A stretch of 64,000 nucleotides of DNA, from positions 1 to 64,000 of the forward strand of contig NZ_QLLT01000014.1 in the NCBI RefSeq assembly GCF_003259315.1. The letters are read 5' to 3'. Source of the DNA: Kitasatospora sp. SolWspMP-SS2h (GTDB lineage Bacteria > Actinomycetota > Actinomycetes > Streptomycetales > Streptomycetaceae). The notes under the pieces are model-generated. The model worked only from the letters and a program-made list of their open reading frames with translations. It was not told the DNA's origin and did not search any database. A program made the position numbers and the translations under genes. Positions 41,066 through 48,366 of the stretch are shown piece by piece (position 1 is the first letter of the stretch; each line of letters opens with the position of its first letter).

Positions 41066-41130
41066 CAGTTCCCTCTCAATGCCTTCGAGTCCGTTGGCTT
41101 GTCCGCCCGTTCACAGCCGGCGGCCGGCGG

Positions 41131-41490
41131 TCAGTCCCACTCCAGGCCGCCGCGGCGCCAGACGTAGGCGTAGGCGACGAACACGGTGGCGATGAACAGG
41201 AGCATCTCGACCAGCCCGAAGATCCCCAGGGCGTCGAAGCTGACCGCCCACGGGTAGAGGAAGACGATCTCGATGTCGAAGACGATGAAGAGCATCGCCG
41301 TCAGGTAGTACTTGATCGGGAACCGCCCGCCGCCCACCGGCTGCGGGGTCGGTTCGATACCGCACTCGTACGCCTCCAACTTGGCCCGGTTGTAGCGCTT
41401 CGGGCCGGTGAGCGAGGCCATCACGACGGAGCCGACCGCGAACGCCGCCGCGATGGCACCGAGTACGAGGATCGGCGCGTAGGCATTCAT
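41131..41490 (-). CDS. nuoA: NADH-quinone oxidoreductase subunit A
   Basis: A 119-residue membrane subunit from ATG 41490 (MNAYAPILVLG), three hydrophobic helices, with the loop KLEAYECGIEPTPQPVGGGR that closes the quinone channel and FDIEIVFLYPWAV. First gene of the nuoA-N operon; a longer in-frame start upstream would run into the Rex operator region and lacks a binding site. Confidence 0.97.
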   Translation of the reverse strand: MNAYAPILVLGAIAAAFAVGSVVMASLTGPKRYNRAKLEAYECGIEPTPQPVGGGRFPIKYYLTAMLFIVFDIEIVFLYPWAVSFDALGIFGLVEMLLFIATVFVAYAYVWRRGGLEWD

Positions 41491-41905
41491 AGCCCCCGCT
41501 CCCTCCGTCCAGTCGTCCTTGACTGCAGATCGGAACCACCAGGTCACCGATGGTGAAATGATGATCCACTTCGTGGGATCCGGCTCCATGTGAGGCAGTT
41601 CACAAAGCCGGGTTGGAGCGCATCCTATGCCTGTCCGCTTGTGATCTGCGACACGCAGTTCCCGATGATCTTTGTGATCTTCGCCACCAGACGAAGGCCC
41701 GCGAAGGCGGATCGATCACCACCGCTCCACCCGATGTGGGCGATTTGCCACATACAGTCGCAATCCAATGGGAAACGACCGCCGTTCGGCCACGCCCTAT
41801 ATCAATTCTGCGGCGGCCAAGGCAAATTTCGGAGTGATCCGGTTGACGTGATAGGGGGACTCACCCTGGCGGTGGACCCGGCGCGGCAGCCGCTTGACCC
41901 TTCGT
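41491..41905 (-). promoter_or_regulatory. nuo operon promoter region with Rex operator
   Basis: This 415-bp stretch has no gene. On the minus strand a TAGGAT (41622-41627) is a good -10, with only a weak -35 (TCGCAG). Thirteen to thirty bases downstream of it, 41589-41604 reads TGTGAACTGCCTCACA: TGTGA and TCACA with six bases between, as in the streptomycete Rex operator TGTGAAC-GC-GTTCACA (12 of 16 match). Rex is known to repress cyd, nuo and atp genes in S. coelicolor when NADH is low relative to NAD+. Upstream are two direct copies of TTGTGATCT on the plus strand (41639, 41672) and a 6-bp inverted repeat ATGTGG/CCACAT (41734-41753), unassigned. Confidence 0.7.
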
Positions 41906-42820
41906 TCACAAGCTCCCGGGGGCACCCGGCGCCCGCCGCCGCCCCCACTCGGTGCCCACCAGCACCGCCACCGCCCCCAGCAGCGCGAGCGGCCCCGGCC
42001 GGTCCCCCGCCAGCAGCACCCCGCACAGCGCCGCCCACAGCGGCTCGGTGCCCAGCAGCAGGCTCACCCGGGACGGCGAGGTCGCCCGCACCGCCCACAG
42101 CTGCACGAAGAACGCGAACAGCGTGCACAGCAGCGACAGGTACAGCAGCAGACCCCAGCGGGCCGCGTCCAGGGACCCCGCCACGCTCAGCGGCGACGGG
42201 CCGGCGAACGGCGACGCCAGCACGAACACCGCTGTGGCGAAGGCCAGTTGGACCCAGGTCAGGGCCAGCGCGTCCACCCCGCGCACCGCCCGCAGCCGGG
42301 CCGTCGCCAGCACGTTCACCGTCCGCGCCCCCGCCGCCCCCAGCACCAGCAGGTCGCCCGCCGACGGCGCCCGCAGCCCGCCGTCCCCGGTCAGCAGCGC
42401 CACCCCCAGCACCGACAGGGCCGCCGCCGCCAGGAACGCCCCCGACGGCGCGCTGCGCCGCAGCGCCGCCTCCGCCAGCGGCGTGAACACCATCGTCAGA
42501 CTGATCACCAACCCCGCGTTGGTCGCCGAGGTGTGCACCGCCCCGTACGTCTCCAGCAGGAACACCGCCCCCAGCACCACCCCCAGCAGCGCCCCGCCGG
42601 CCCACTGCGCCGCCGACAGCCCGCGCAGCCGCCGCCACGCCACCGCCCCCAGCACCGGCAGCACCAGCCCGAACCGCAGCACCAGCACCGCCACCACCGT
42701 CTCCGGCCCGGCCACCCGCTTCACCACCAGGAAGCTGGACCCCCACACCACCGCCACCGCCACCAGCGGCAGGTCCCGCGCGAACCGCGGACGGACGGGT
42801 TCGATCGACACGACGGCCAC
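41906..42820 (-). CDS. DMT-superfamily (EamA) exporter
   Basis: A 304-residue membrane protein with about ten hydrophobic segments in two EamA repeats; VAVVWGSSFLVVKRVAGPE at the start and the second-half end TEPLWAALCGVLLAGDRPGP are typical of YdcZ/RhaT-like drug/metabolite exporters. I choose GTG 42820 after CGGGAG; a longer reading frame upstream has no membrane segment and low similarity. Substrate is unknown. An 8-bp inverted repeat lies 46 bp before the start and may bind a regulator. Confidence 0.85.
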   Translation of the reverse strand: MAVVSIEPVRPRFARDLPLVAVAVVWGSSFLVVKRVAGPETVVAVLVLRFGLVLPVLGAVAWRRLRGLSAAQWAGGALLGVVLGAVFLLETYGAVHTSATNAGLVISLTMVFTPLAEAALRRSAPSGAFLAAAALSVLGVALLTGDGGLRAPSAGDLLVLGAAGARTVNVLATARLRAVRGVDALALTWVQLAFATAVFVLASPFAGPSPLSVAGSLDAARWGLLLYLSLLCTLFAFFVQLWAVRATSPSRVSLLLGTEPLWAALCGVLLAGDRPGPLALLGAVAVLVGTEWGRRRAPGAPGSL

Positions 42821-42865
42821 GGCACGGCTCCCGGAAGGGTCGACGGGGGCCCGTGCGGCATCGGA

Positions 42866-42889
42866 CGGGACAGAACCGCCACTGTCCCG
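42866..42889. promoter_or_regulatory. Inverted repeat before the DMT exporter gene
   Basis: CGGGACAG (42866-42873) and its exact complement CTGTCCCG (42882-42889) with eight bases between. A related motif (AGTGGC followed by GTCC) recurs about 40 bp further upstream of the gene. A likely operator for an unknown repressor. Confidence 0.45.
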
Positions 42890-43035
42890 CACGCAGGGGG
42901 CGACGGACAAGCCACTTTGCCCGACGGTCCTACCACACCTCCCGCCCACCTCTCCCCAGAACTGCGAGACCCGGCGAACGAACCACCGGTGTTCGGGCAT
43001 CAGGCTGAGGCCATTTAGCTGCAGTGGAGGAAGCC

Positions 43036-43500
43036 TTGGTCATCTACATCAGGAACGACACGCTCGACGCCCTGGAGGGACGAGCAGACCGCCACGGGGG
43101 CGCGACACTCGTCCGAAACAAGCACATCCGCTCGCTGGAGGGCCGTGACCGTCTCCGGATCGAGCGTCTGCACAGGGTGTGCACCCTGGTTCGCGGCAGG
43201 GGGCTGGCGACGTTTCCGGAATGGCCCAGATGGCCCGACGAGTGGGTTCCCCTGGTCTTGTACCGGCCTGAAGTACTACAGGTCGATCTGTCGGTGGCCC
43301 ACCGGGAACGCGACGCCGTCATGTACGTCATGGACGAACTGGCCAAGCCCCTTTACCGACAAGGGCCGGTGCACAAGTTCTATCCGGAACTGCGCAAGCT
43401 GGTGGGACTCCGAACCGCCCGAGCACAATCAGTCGGCACCGAACGCTTCTACGTAGCCCGAGAAAGGGTCGGCCCGGTCGTAACGCCCCGGACCGACCCG
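43036..43500 (+). pseudogene. Orphan coding-like ORF with no proper stop (possible remnant)
   Basis: From TTG 43036, well spaced after GGAGGA, the frame reads LVIYIRNDTLDALEGRADRH, continuing with the Trp-rich block FPEWPRWPDEWVPLVLYRPE and DAVMYVMDELAKPLYRQGP. Third-position GC is high enough (about three quarters) to look coding, yet overall GC is lower than in the neighbours. The frame has no stop before it runs antisense into the reductase gene and through that gene's terminator. A frame change near 43440 would meet the TAG at 43454. I recognise no family. It may be a frameshifted or truncated gene; a real gene with read-through is less likely. Confidence 0.35.
43466..43499 (-). terminator. 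Terminator after the geranylgeranyl-reductase-family gene
   Basis: On the minus strand a GGGTCGG/CCGACCC stem with an inner CCGG/CCGG pair, ending in CCCTTTCTCGG, starts 11 bp after the reductase stop at 43510. Confidence 0.6.
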
Positions 43501-43509
43501 TGGGACAGC

Positions 43510-44790
43510 TCAGGCGCGCGGGGCCACCTTGGTCAGGCCGTTGATGATCCGGTCCGCGGCGTCGCCGCCGCTCGGGTCGGTGAGGTTGGCGAGGAGCTTG
43601 AGGACGAACTTCATCAGGACGGGGTGGGTGAGGCCGCGTTCGGCGGCGATCCGCATCACCCGGTCGTTGCCGATCAGCTTCACGAAGGCGCGGCCGAGGG
43701 TGTAGTAGCCGCCGTAGGTGTCCTTGAGCACCTGCGGGTAGCGGGCCAGGGCGCGTTCCCGGCCCTCGGGGGTGATCCGGGCCATGGCCTGGACGATGAC
43801 GCCCGCGGCGAGTTGGCCGGATTCCATCGCATAGGCGATGCCCTCGCCGTTGAACGGGTTGACCAGGCCGCCCGCGTCGCCGACCAGCAGCAGGCCGCGG
43901 GTGTAGTGCGGCTGCCGGTTGAAGGCCATCGGCAGGGCCGCGCCGCGGATCGGCTCGGTCATGTTCTCCGGGGTGTAGCCCCACTCCTCGGGCATGCCGG
44001 CGCACCAGCTCTTGAGCACCTCGCGCCAGTTCAGGTCGCCGAAGGCGGGCGAGGAGTTGAGGATGCCCAGGCCGACGTTGGAGGTGCCGTCGCCCATGCC
44101 GAAGATCCAGCCGTAGCCGGGGAGCAGCTTCTTCTGGCCGCCGCGGGTGTCCCACAGCTCCAGCCAGGACTCCAGGTAGTCGTCGTCGTGCCGGGGCGAG
44201 GTGAAGTACGTCCGGTAGGCGACGCCCATCGGCCGGGACTCGATCCGGTGCAGGCCCATGGCCAGCGACAGCCGGGTCGAGTTGCCGTCCGCGGCCACCA
44301 CCAGCGGCGCGTGGAACTCGACCTCGCGCTTGTCCGGCCCGATCTTGGCGGTGACGCCGGTGATCCGCCCGGTGCGGTCCTGGACCGGGCCGCTGACGTT
44401 GCAGTTCTCGTACAGCCGGGCGCCGGCCTTCTGCGCCTGCCGGGCCAGCAGTTCGTCGAAGTCGGCGCGCTTGCGCACCAGCCCGTAGTCGGGGAAGGAG
44501 GCCAGCTCCGGCCAGTCCAGCTCCAGCCGGACGCCGCCGCCGATGATCCGCAGGCCCTTGTTCTGGAGCCAGCCGTTCTCGGTGGACACGTCGATGCCCA
44601 TGTCGACCAGCTGCTTGACGGCCCGCGGGGTCAGGCCGTCCCCGCACACCTTCTCGCGCGGGAACTCGGTCTTCTCCAGCAGCAGCACGTCCAGGCCCGC
44701 CTGGGCCAGCCAGTAGGCGGTGCTGGAGCCGGCCGGACCGGCGCCGACCACGATGACGTCGGCGGTGGACTCGACGGCGGTCTCGGTCAT
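43510..44790 (-). CDS. Geranylgeranyl reductase family FAD-dependent oxidoreductase
   Basis: A 426-residue flavoprotein from ATG 44790 (AGGAGAG upstream). The Rossmann motif VIVVGAGPAGSSTAYWLAQ (about residue 12), the PREKVCGDGLTPRAVK active-site region and the GD motif GLLLVGDAGGLVNPFNGEG are clear. Members saturate isoprenoid double bonds; the neighbouring menG and nuo genes make partial reduction of the menaquinone side chain (as by mycobacterial MenJ) the best guess, which is inference. Streptomycete menaquinones are partly hydrogenated. Confidence 0.85.
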   Translation of the reverse strand: MTETAVESTADVIVVGAGPAGSSTAYWLAQAGLDVLLLEKTEFPREKVCGDGLTPRAVKQLVDMGIDVSTENGWLQNKGLRIIGGGVRLELDWPELASFPDYGLVRKRADFDELLARQAQKAGARLYENCNVSGPVQDRTGRITGVTAKIGPDKREVEFHAPLVVAADGNSTRLSLAMGLHRIESRPMGVAYRTYFTSPRHDDDYLESWLELWDTRGGQKKLLPGYGWIFGMGDGTSNVGLGILNSSPAFGDLNWREVLKSWCAGMPEEWGYTPENMTEPIRGAALPMAFNRQPHYTRGLLLVGDAGGLVNPFNGEGIAYAMESGQLAAGVIVQAMARITPEGRERALARYPQVLKDTYGGYYTLGRAFVKLIGNDRVMRIAAERGLTHPVLMKFVLKLLANLTDPSGGDAADRIINGLTKVAPRA

Positions 44791-44885
44791 ACGGGGCTCT
44801 CTCCTGAGCGCGTCGGGGGGCACGGAGTCGGGGCCGACGCCCCGTCAGCGCATTTCCGGCGGACGGGGTGCCGAACCCTCGCAGT

Positions 44886-45581
44886 CTACGGGGCCTTGAA
44901 GCCGCGGTGGAGGGCGACGATGCCGCCGGTCAGGTTGCGCCACGCCACCTTCGTCCAGCCCGCCCGCTGGAGTTCGGCGGAGAGCGCGGGCTGGTCCGGC
45001 CAGGCCCGGATCGACTCCGCGAGGTACACGTACGCCTCCGGGTTGGAGGACACCCGGGTGGCCACCGGCGGCAGCGCCCGCATCAGGTACTCGGTGTAGA
45101 CGGTGCGCAGCGGCGTCCAGGTCGGCGTGGAGAACTCGCAGATCACCAGCTTCCCGCCGGGCTTGGTCACCCGCAGCATCTCGCGCACCGCCGTCTCGCG
45201 GTCCTGCACGTTGCGCAGCGCGAAGGAGATCGTCACCGCGTCGAAGGACTCGTCGGCGAACGGCAGCCGGGTCGCGTCCCCGGCGGTCAGCGCGAGTTCG
45301 GGGTGGCGGCTCTTGCCCTCGCTCAGCATGCCGATCGAGAAGTCGCACGGCACCACGTCGGCGCCCGCCTCCAGGAACGGCAGCGAGGACGTGCCGGTGC
45401 CCGCACCGAGGTCCAGGATGCGCTGGCCCGCGACGGCGCCCACCGCGTCGGCCACCGCCCGGCGCCAGAGCCGGGCCTGGCCCAGCGAGAGCACGTCGTT
45501 GGTGCGGTCGTACTTGGCCGCGACGTCGTCGAACATGGCGGCGACGTCCTGCGGCTGCTTGTCCAGATGGGCTCGGGTCAC
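44886..45581 (-). CDS. menG: Demethylmenaquinone methyltransferase
   Basis: A 231-residue SAM-dependent methyltransferase (UbiE/MenG), last step of menaquinone synthesis. The start GTG 45581 gives VTRAHLDKQPQDVAAMFDDV. Signatures: ILDLGAGTGTSSLPFL (SAM motif I), FDAVTISFALRNVQD and GGKLVICEFSTPTW. 95 bp from the reductase gene, same direction. Confidence 0.95.
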   Translation of the reverse strand: MTRAHLDKQPQDVAAMFDDVAAKYDRTNDVLSLGQARLWRRAVADAVGAVAGQRILDLGAGTGTSSLPFLEAGADVVPCDFSIGMLSEGKSRHPELALTAGDATRLPFADESFDAVTISFALRNVQDRETAVREMLRVTKPGGKLVICEFSTPTWTPLRTVYTEYLMRALPPVATRVSSNPEAYVYLAESIRAWPDQPALSAELQRAGWTKVAWRNLTGGIVALHRGFKAP

Positions 45582-45625
45582 CCGCCCATTGTTCACCTTG
45601 CCGTGACGCGGACCGCCACCAGGGC

Positions 45626-46192
45626 TCACCGCAGGGCGCGGCGGCCCCCCTTGCGGCGGCGCCGGGAGCGCTTGCCCTGCGTCAGCGCGGGCATCCCCTC
45701 GGCGGCGAACGCCACCGTGAAGGCGGCCCGGGCCCGTTCCTCGCCCGCCTGGTGGCGGCGGAAGCGCCAGATCCGCCACAGGCACAGCGCGCACAGCAGC
45801 ACCGCCGCCGGCACGCTGGTCTGGGCCAGCCCGACGCCCACCGGCTGCGGGTAGGTCTTCCCGCACACCCGCACCGCGGAGGCGTCGTCCGCCGCCCGCT
45901 CCAGGCAGATCGGTGCGCCGACCTTGGCGTCGGCCGGCAGCCACAGGTCCGCGGCGGTCAGCCGCCGCCCGTCCACCGGGTAGGCGACCTGGCTGTACGT
46001 CCCGCTGCCGCCCGGCAGTTGGGTGACCGTCCCCTCGACCCGCACCGGGTGCGCGTCGATCCGGTCCGCCTGGTCGGCCTGCCGCCAGCCCAGCAGGCAC
46101 ATCGCGAGGGCGACCACGGCGCTCAGCACGGCCCCGACGTACCAGCCCCGAGCCGGTCTGGTCCGAAGACGTTCGGGGGTCGCGGCGCGCAT
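45626..46192 (-). CDS. Two-pass membrane protein of unknown function
   Basis: A 188-residue protein with two hydrophobic segments (YVGAVLSAVVALAMCLLGW near residue 20 and SVPAAVLLCALCLWRIW near 135) around an exported region with a possible disulfide (ICLERA and RVCGKTY). Resembles the Rv-type two-segment proteins with a small external beta domain, as in many actinobacteria. The C-terminus is very basic (KRSRRRRKGGRR). A TACCAT -10-like element at the start of its upstream gap may drive it. Function unknown. Confidence 0.65.
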   Translation of the reverse strand: MRAATPERLRTRPARGWYVGAVLSAVVALAMCLLGWRQADQADRIDAHPVRVEGTVTQLPGGSGTYSQVAYPVDGRRLTAADLWLPADAKVGAPICLERAADDASAVRVCGKTYPQPVGVGLAQTSVPAAVLLCALCLWRIWRFRRHQAGEERARAAFTVAFAAEGMPALTQGKRSRRRRKGGRRALR

Positions 46193-46368
46193 ACGTCCTG
46201 TTCCTGGCTCGGGTGGAGGTCTGACCGGATGGTAACCGCAAAGGCCCGCCCAGGTCACGGCCAGTCAGAAAAGCCCGGGTGCTTCGGAAACGAACCGGCC
46301 GGGCCCCGCCCGGGGTCCGGCCGCCACCGCCGCTGCCGCCGCCGCTGCCGTCCAAGCCGCCGCCCGAG

Positions 46369-47043
46369 TCACCGCCGCCGGTGGAGCAGCCGGCCGTCCA
46401 GGACGGTGGCCAGGCAGACCGCCCCGCCGCCGTCCAGTTCCTCGACCGTCCGGACCGCGAACACGGCGAAGTCCGCCGCCCCGCCGACCGTCAGGGGCCG
46501 GTGCGGGGCGGCGGCCAACGGGCCGGCGGCGAGCGGGTCGAGCGGCCCCGGGGCGGTGGCGGTGCCGGGGGCGCCCGGGGCGGTGCGCAGGCCGGAGCGG
46601 CCGACCGCCGTGCGGACCGCGGCCCGGGCGAACGGTCCGGTCAGCGCCGTCACGCCGTGGCCGAGCAGCCGTTGCAGCCCGCGCCGGGCGCTGCCGCCCC
46701 ACTGGCCGTCCGTCAGGCCGTCGGCGAGCGGCAGCGGCTGCTCGCCGATCCCCTCCCGGGGGTCGGGGTGGTAGACGCCCTCCAGCAGCCACGCCCCGTG
46801 CCGGTTGAGCAGCCCGGGCACCAGCACCCCGGGCCACTCGCGGACCCGGGCCGGGCTCCCGGCCGCCAGCTCCGCGAACGGGCCGATCGCGGCGACGGCC
46901 GCCCCGTCCACCAGCACCGCCCCGTCGACCAGCACCGCACCGGCGGCGGACGGTCCGGCGGCGGACGGTCCGGCGGAGTCAGCGGGCGCGACGGAGGCCC
47001 CGTCCCCCGGGTACAGCAGCTCCGCCCGGTGCAGCGTCAGCAT
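46369..47043 (-). CDS. Truncated imidazolonepropionase/amidohydrolase-like protein in the futalosine cluster
   Basis: A 224-residue protein 13 bp after mqnC. N-terminal composite-domain strands of amidohydrolases are present (MLTLHRAELLYPGDGA), and VPGLLNRHGAWLLEGVY aligns with the usual PGLxNxHxH start of the metal site, but the second His is Ala; no other metal ligands are seen. The C-terminal strand domain (TVGGAADFAVFAVRTVEELD) is intact, so most of the TIM barrel is absent. Full-length relatives deaminate aminodeoxyfutalosine. Probably non-catalytic. It is encoded at the end of the mqnC operon, with no clear ribosome binding site, so coupled translation is likely. Confidence 0.65.
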   Translation of the reverse strand: MLTLHRAELLYPGDGASVAPADSAGPSAAGPSAAGAVLVDGAVLVDGAAVAAIGPFAELAAGSPARVREWPGVLVPGLLNRHGAWLLEGVYHPDPREGIGEQPLPLADGLTDGQWGGSARRGLQRLLGHGVTALTGPFARAAVRTAVGRSGLRTAPGAPGTATAPGPLDPLAAGPLAAAPHRPLTVGGAADFAVFAVRTVEELDGGGAVCLATVLDGRLLHRRR

Positions 47044-47056
47044 CGGACCGGGGGCG

Positions 47057-48265
47057 TCAGTTCGTCGCCAGGATGGTCAGTTCGGGGTGCGCGGTGCCGC
47101 CCTCGATCGCGGTGGAGGCGATGTGCGAGGCGACCCGCGGGTCGACCGGGTCGTTGGCCGGGTCGTCCAGGACCCGCAGGTGCTCGTAGGTGGTGGAGCG
47201 CTGGGCGGGCACCCGGCCGGCGGTGCGGATCAGGTGGATCAGCTCGTGCAGGTTGGAGCGGTGCTTGGCGCCGGCCGCGGAGACCACGTTCTCCTCCAGC
47301 ATGACCGAGCCGAGGTCGTCCGCCCCGTAGTGCAGCGACAGCTGGCCGGCCTCCTTGCCGGTGGTGAGCCAGGAGCCCTGGATGTGGGCGACGTTGTCGA
47401 GGAAGAGCCGCGCGACGGCGATCATCCGCAGGTACTCGAAGACCGTGGCCTGGGTCGAGCCCTTCAGGTGGTTGTTCTGCGGCTGGTAGGTGTAGGGGAT
47501 GAACGCCCGGAAGCCGCCGGTACGGTCCTGCACGTCGCGGATCATCCGCAGGTGCTCGATCCGCTCGGCGTTGGTCTCGCCGGTGCCCATCAGCATGGTG
47601 GAGGTGGACTCGACGCCCAGGCGGTGCGCGGTCTCCATGATCTCCAGCCAGCGCTCGCCGGACTCCTTGAGCGGCGCGATCGCCTTGCGCGGCCGCTCGG
47701 GCAGCAGTTCGGCGCCGGCGCCCGCGAACGAGTCCAGGCCGGCCGCGTGGATGCGGGTGATCGCCTCCTCGACCGTGACGCCGGAGAGCTTCGCCATGTG
47801 CTCGACCTCGGAGGCGCCCAGCGAGTGGATCACCAGCTGCGGGAAGGCCGCCTTGATCGCGGCGAAGTTCCGCTCGTAGTACTCGACGCCGTAGTCGGGG
47901 TGGTGCCCGCCCTGGAACATGATCTGGGTGCCGCCGAGCTCGACCGTCTCCGCGCAGCGGCGCAGGATCTCGTCCAGGTCCCGCGACCAGCCCTTGTCGC
48001 TCTTCGGCGGCACGTAGAACGCGCAGAACTTGCACGCCGTCACGCAGACGTTGGTGTAGTTGATGTTCCGCTCGATGATGTACGTGGCGATGTGCTCGAC
48101 GCCCGCGTACCGCCGCCGGCGCACCGCGTCGGCCGCCGTGCCGAGCGCGTGCAGCGGGGCCGAGCGGTACAGCTCCAGCGCCTCCTCGGCGGTGATCCGG
48201 CCGCCCTCGGCCGCTCGGTCCAGCACGGCCTGCAACTGGGTGGCGGAAAGGTTCTGCTCGGACAC
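47057..48265 (-). CDS. mqnC: Cyclic dehypoxanthinyl futalosine synthase (radical SAM)
   Basis: A 402-residue enzyme of the futalosine menaquinone pathway that cyclises dehypoxanthine futalosine. Radical-SAM motif CVTACKFCAFY near residue 72, then GGTQIMFQGGHHPDYGVEYY, the PGAEL-like GAGAELLPERPRKAI block and the AHIQGSWLTTGKEAGQL region. Distinct from CofH/FbiC and MqnE by these blocks. GTG 48265 start; the binding site is weak. Streptomycetes use this pathway instead of MenFDHCEB. Confidence 0.95.
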   Translation of the reverse strand: MSEQNLSATQLQAVLDRAAEGGRITAEEALELYRSAPLHALGTAADAVRRRRYAGVEHIATYIIERNINYTNVCVTACKFCAFYVPPKSDKGWSRDLDEILRRCAETVELGGTQIMFQGGHHPDYGVEYYERNFAAIKAAFPQLVIHSLGASEVEHMAKLSGVTVEEAITRIHAAGLDSFAGAGAELLPERPRKAIAPLKESGERWLEIMETAHRLGVESTSTMLMGTGETNAERIEHLRMIRDVQDRTGGFRAFIPYTYQPQNNHLKGSTQATVFEYLRMIAVARLFLDNVAHIQGSWLTTGKEAGQLSLHYGADDLGSVMLEENVVSAAGAKHRSNLHELIHLIRTAGRVPAQRSTTYEHLRVLDDPANDPVDPRVASHIASTAIEGGTAHPELTILATN

Positions 48266-48366
48266 CTGGCGGGCCTGCTTTCTGCGTCGGAGGGGCGGAC
48301 CCGCCCAGCCTACGCCAGCGCATTTCGCCGCCGCCGCAGCCCTCTTCCCGCGCCGCCGCGGGCCCG

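Noticed and set aside
43145..43456. 103-codon frame overlapping the orphan ORF
   Set aside because: Cys/Trp/Ser-rich translation with poor codon use; its frame has the TAG at 43454 that could end the orphan gene after a frame change, but by itself it is not coding-like.
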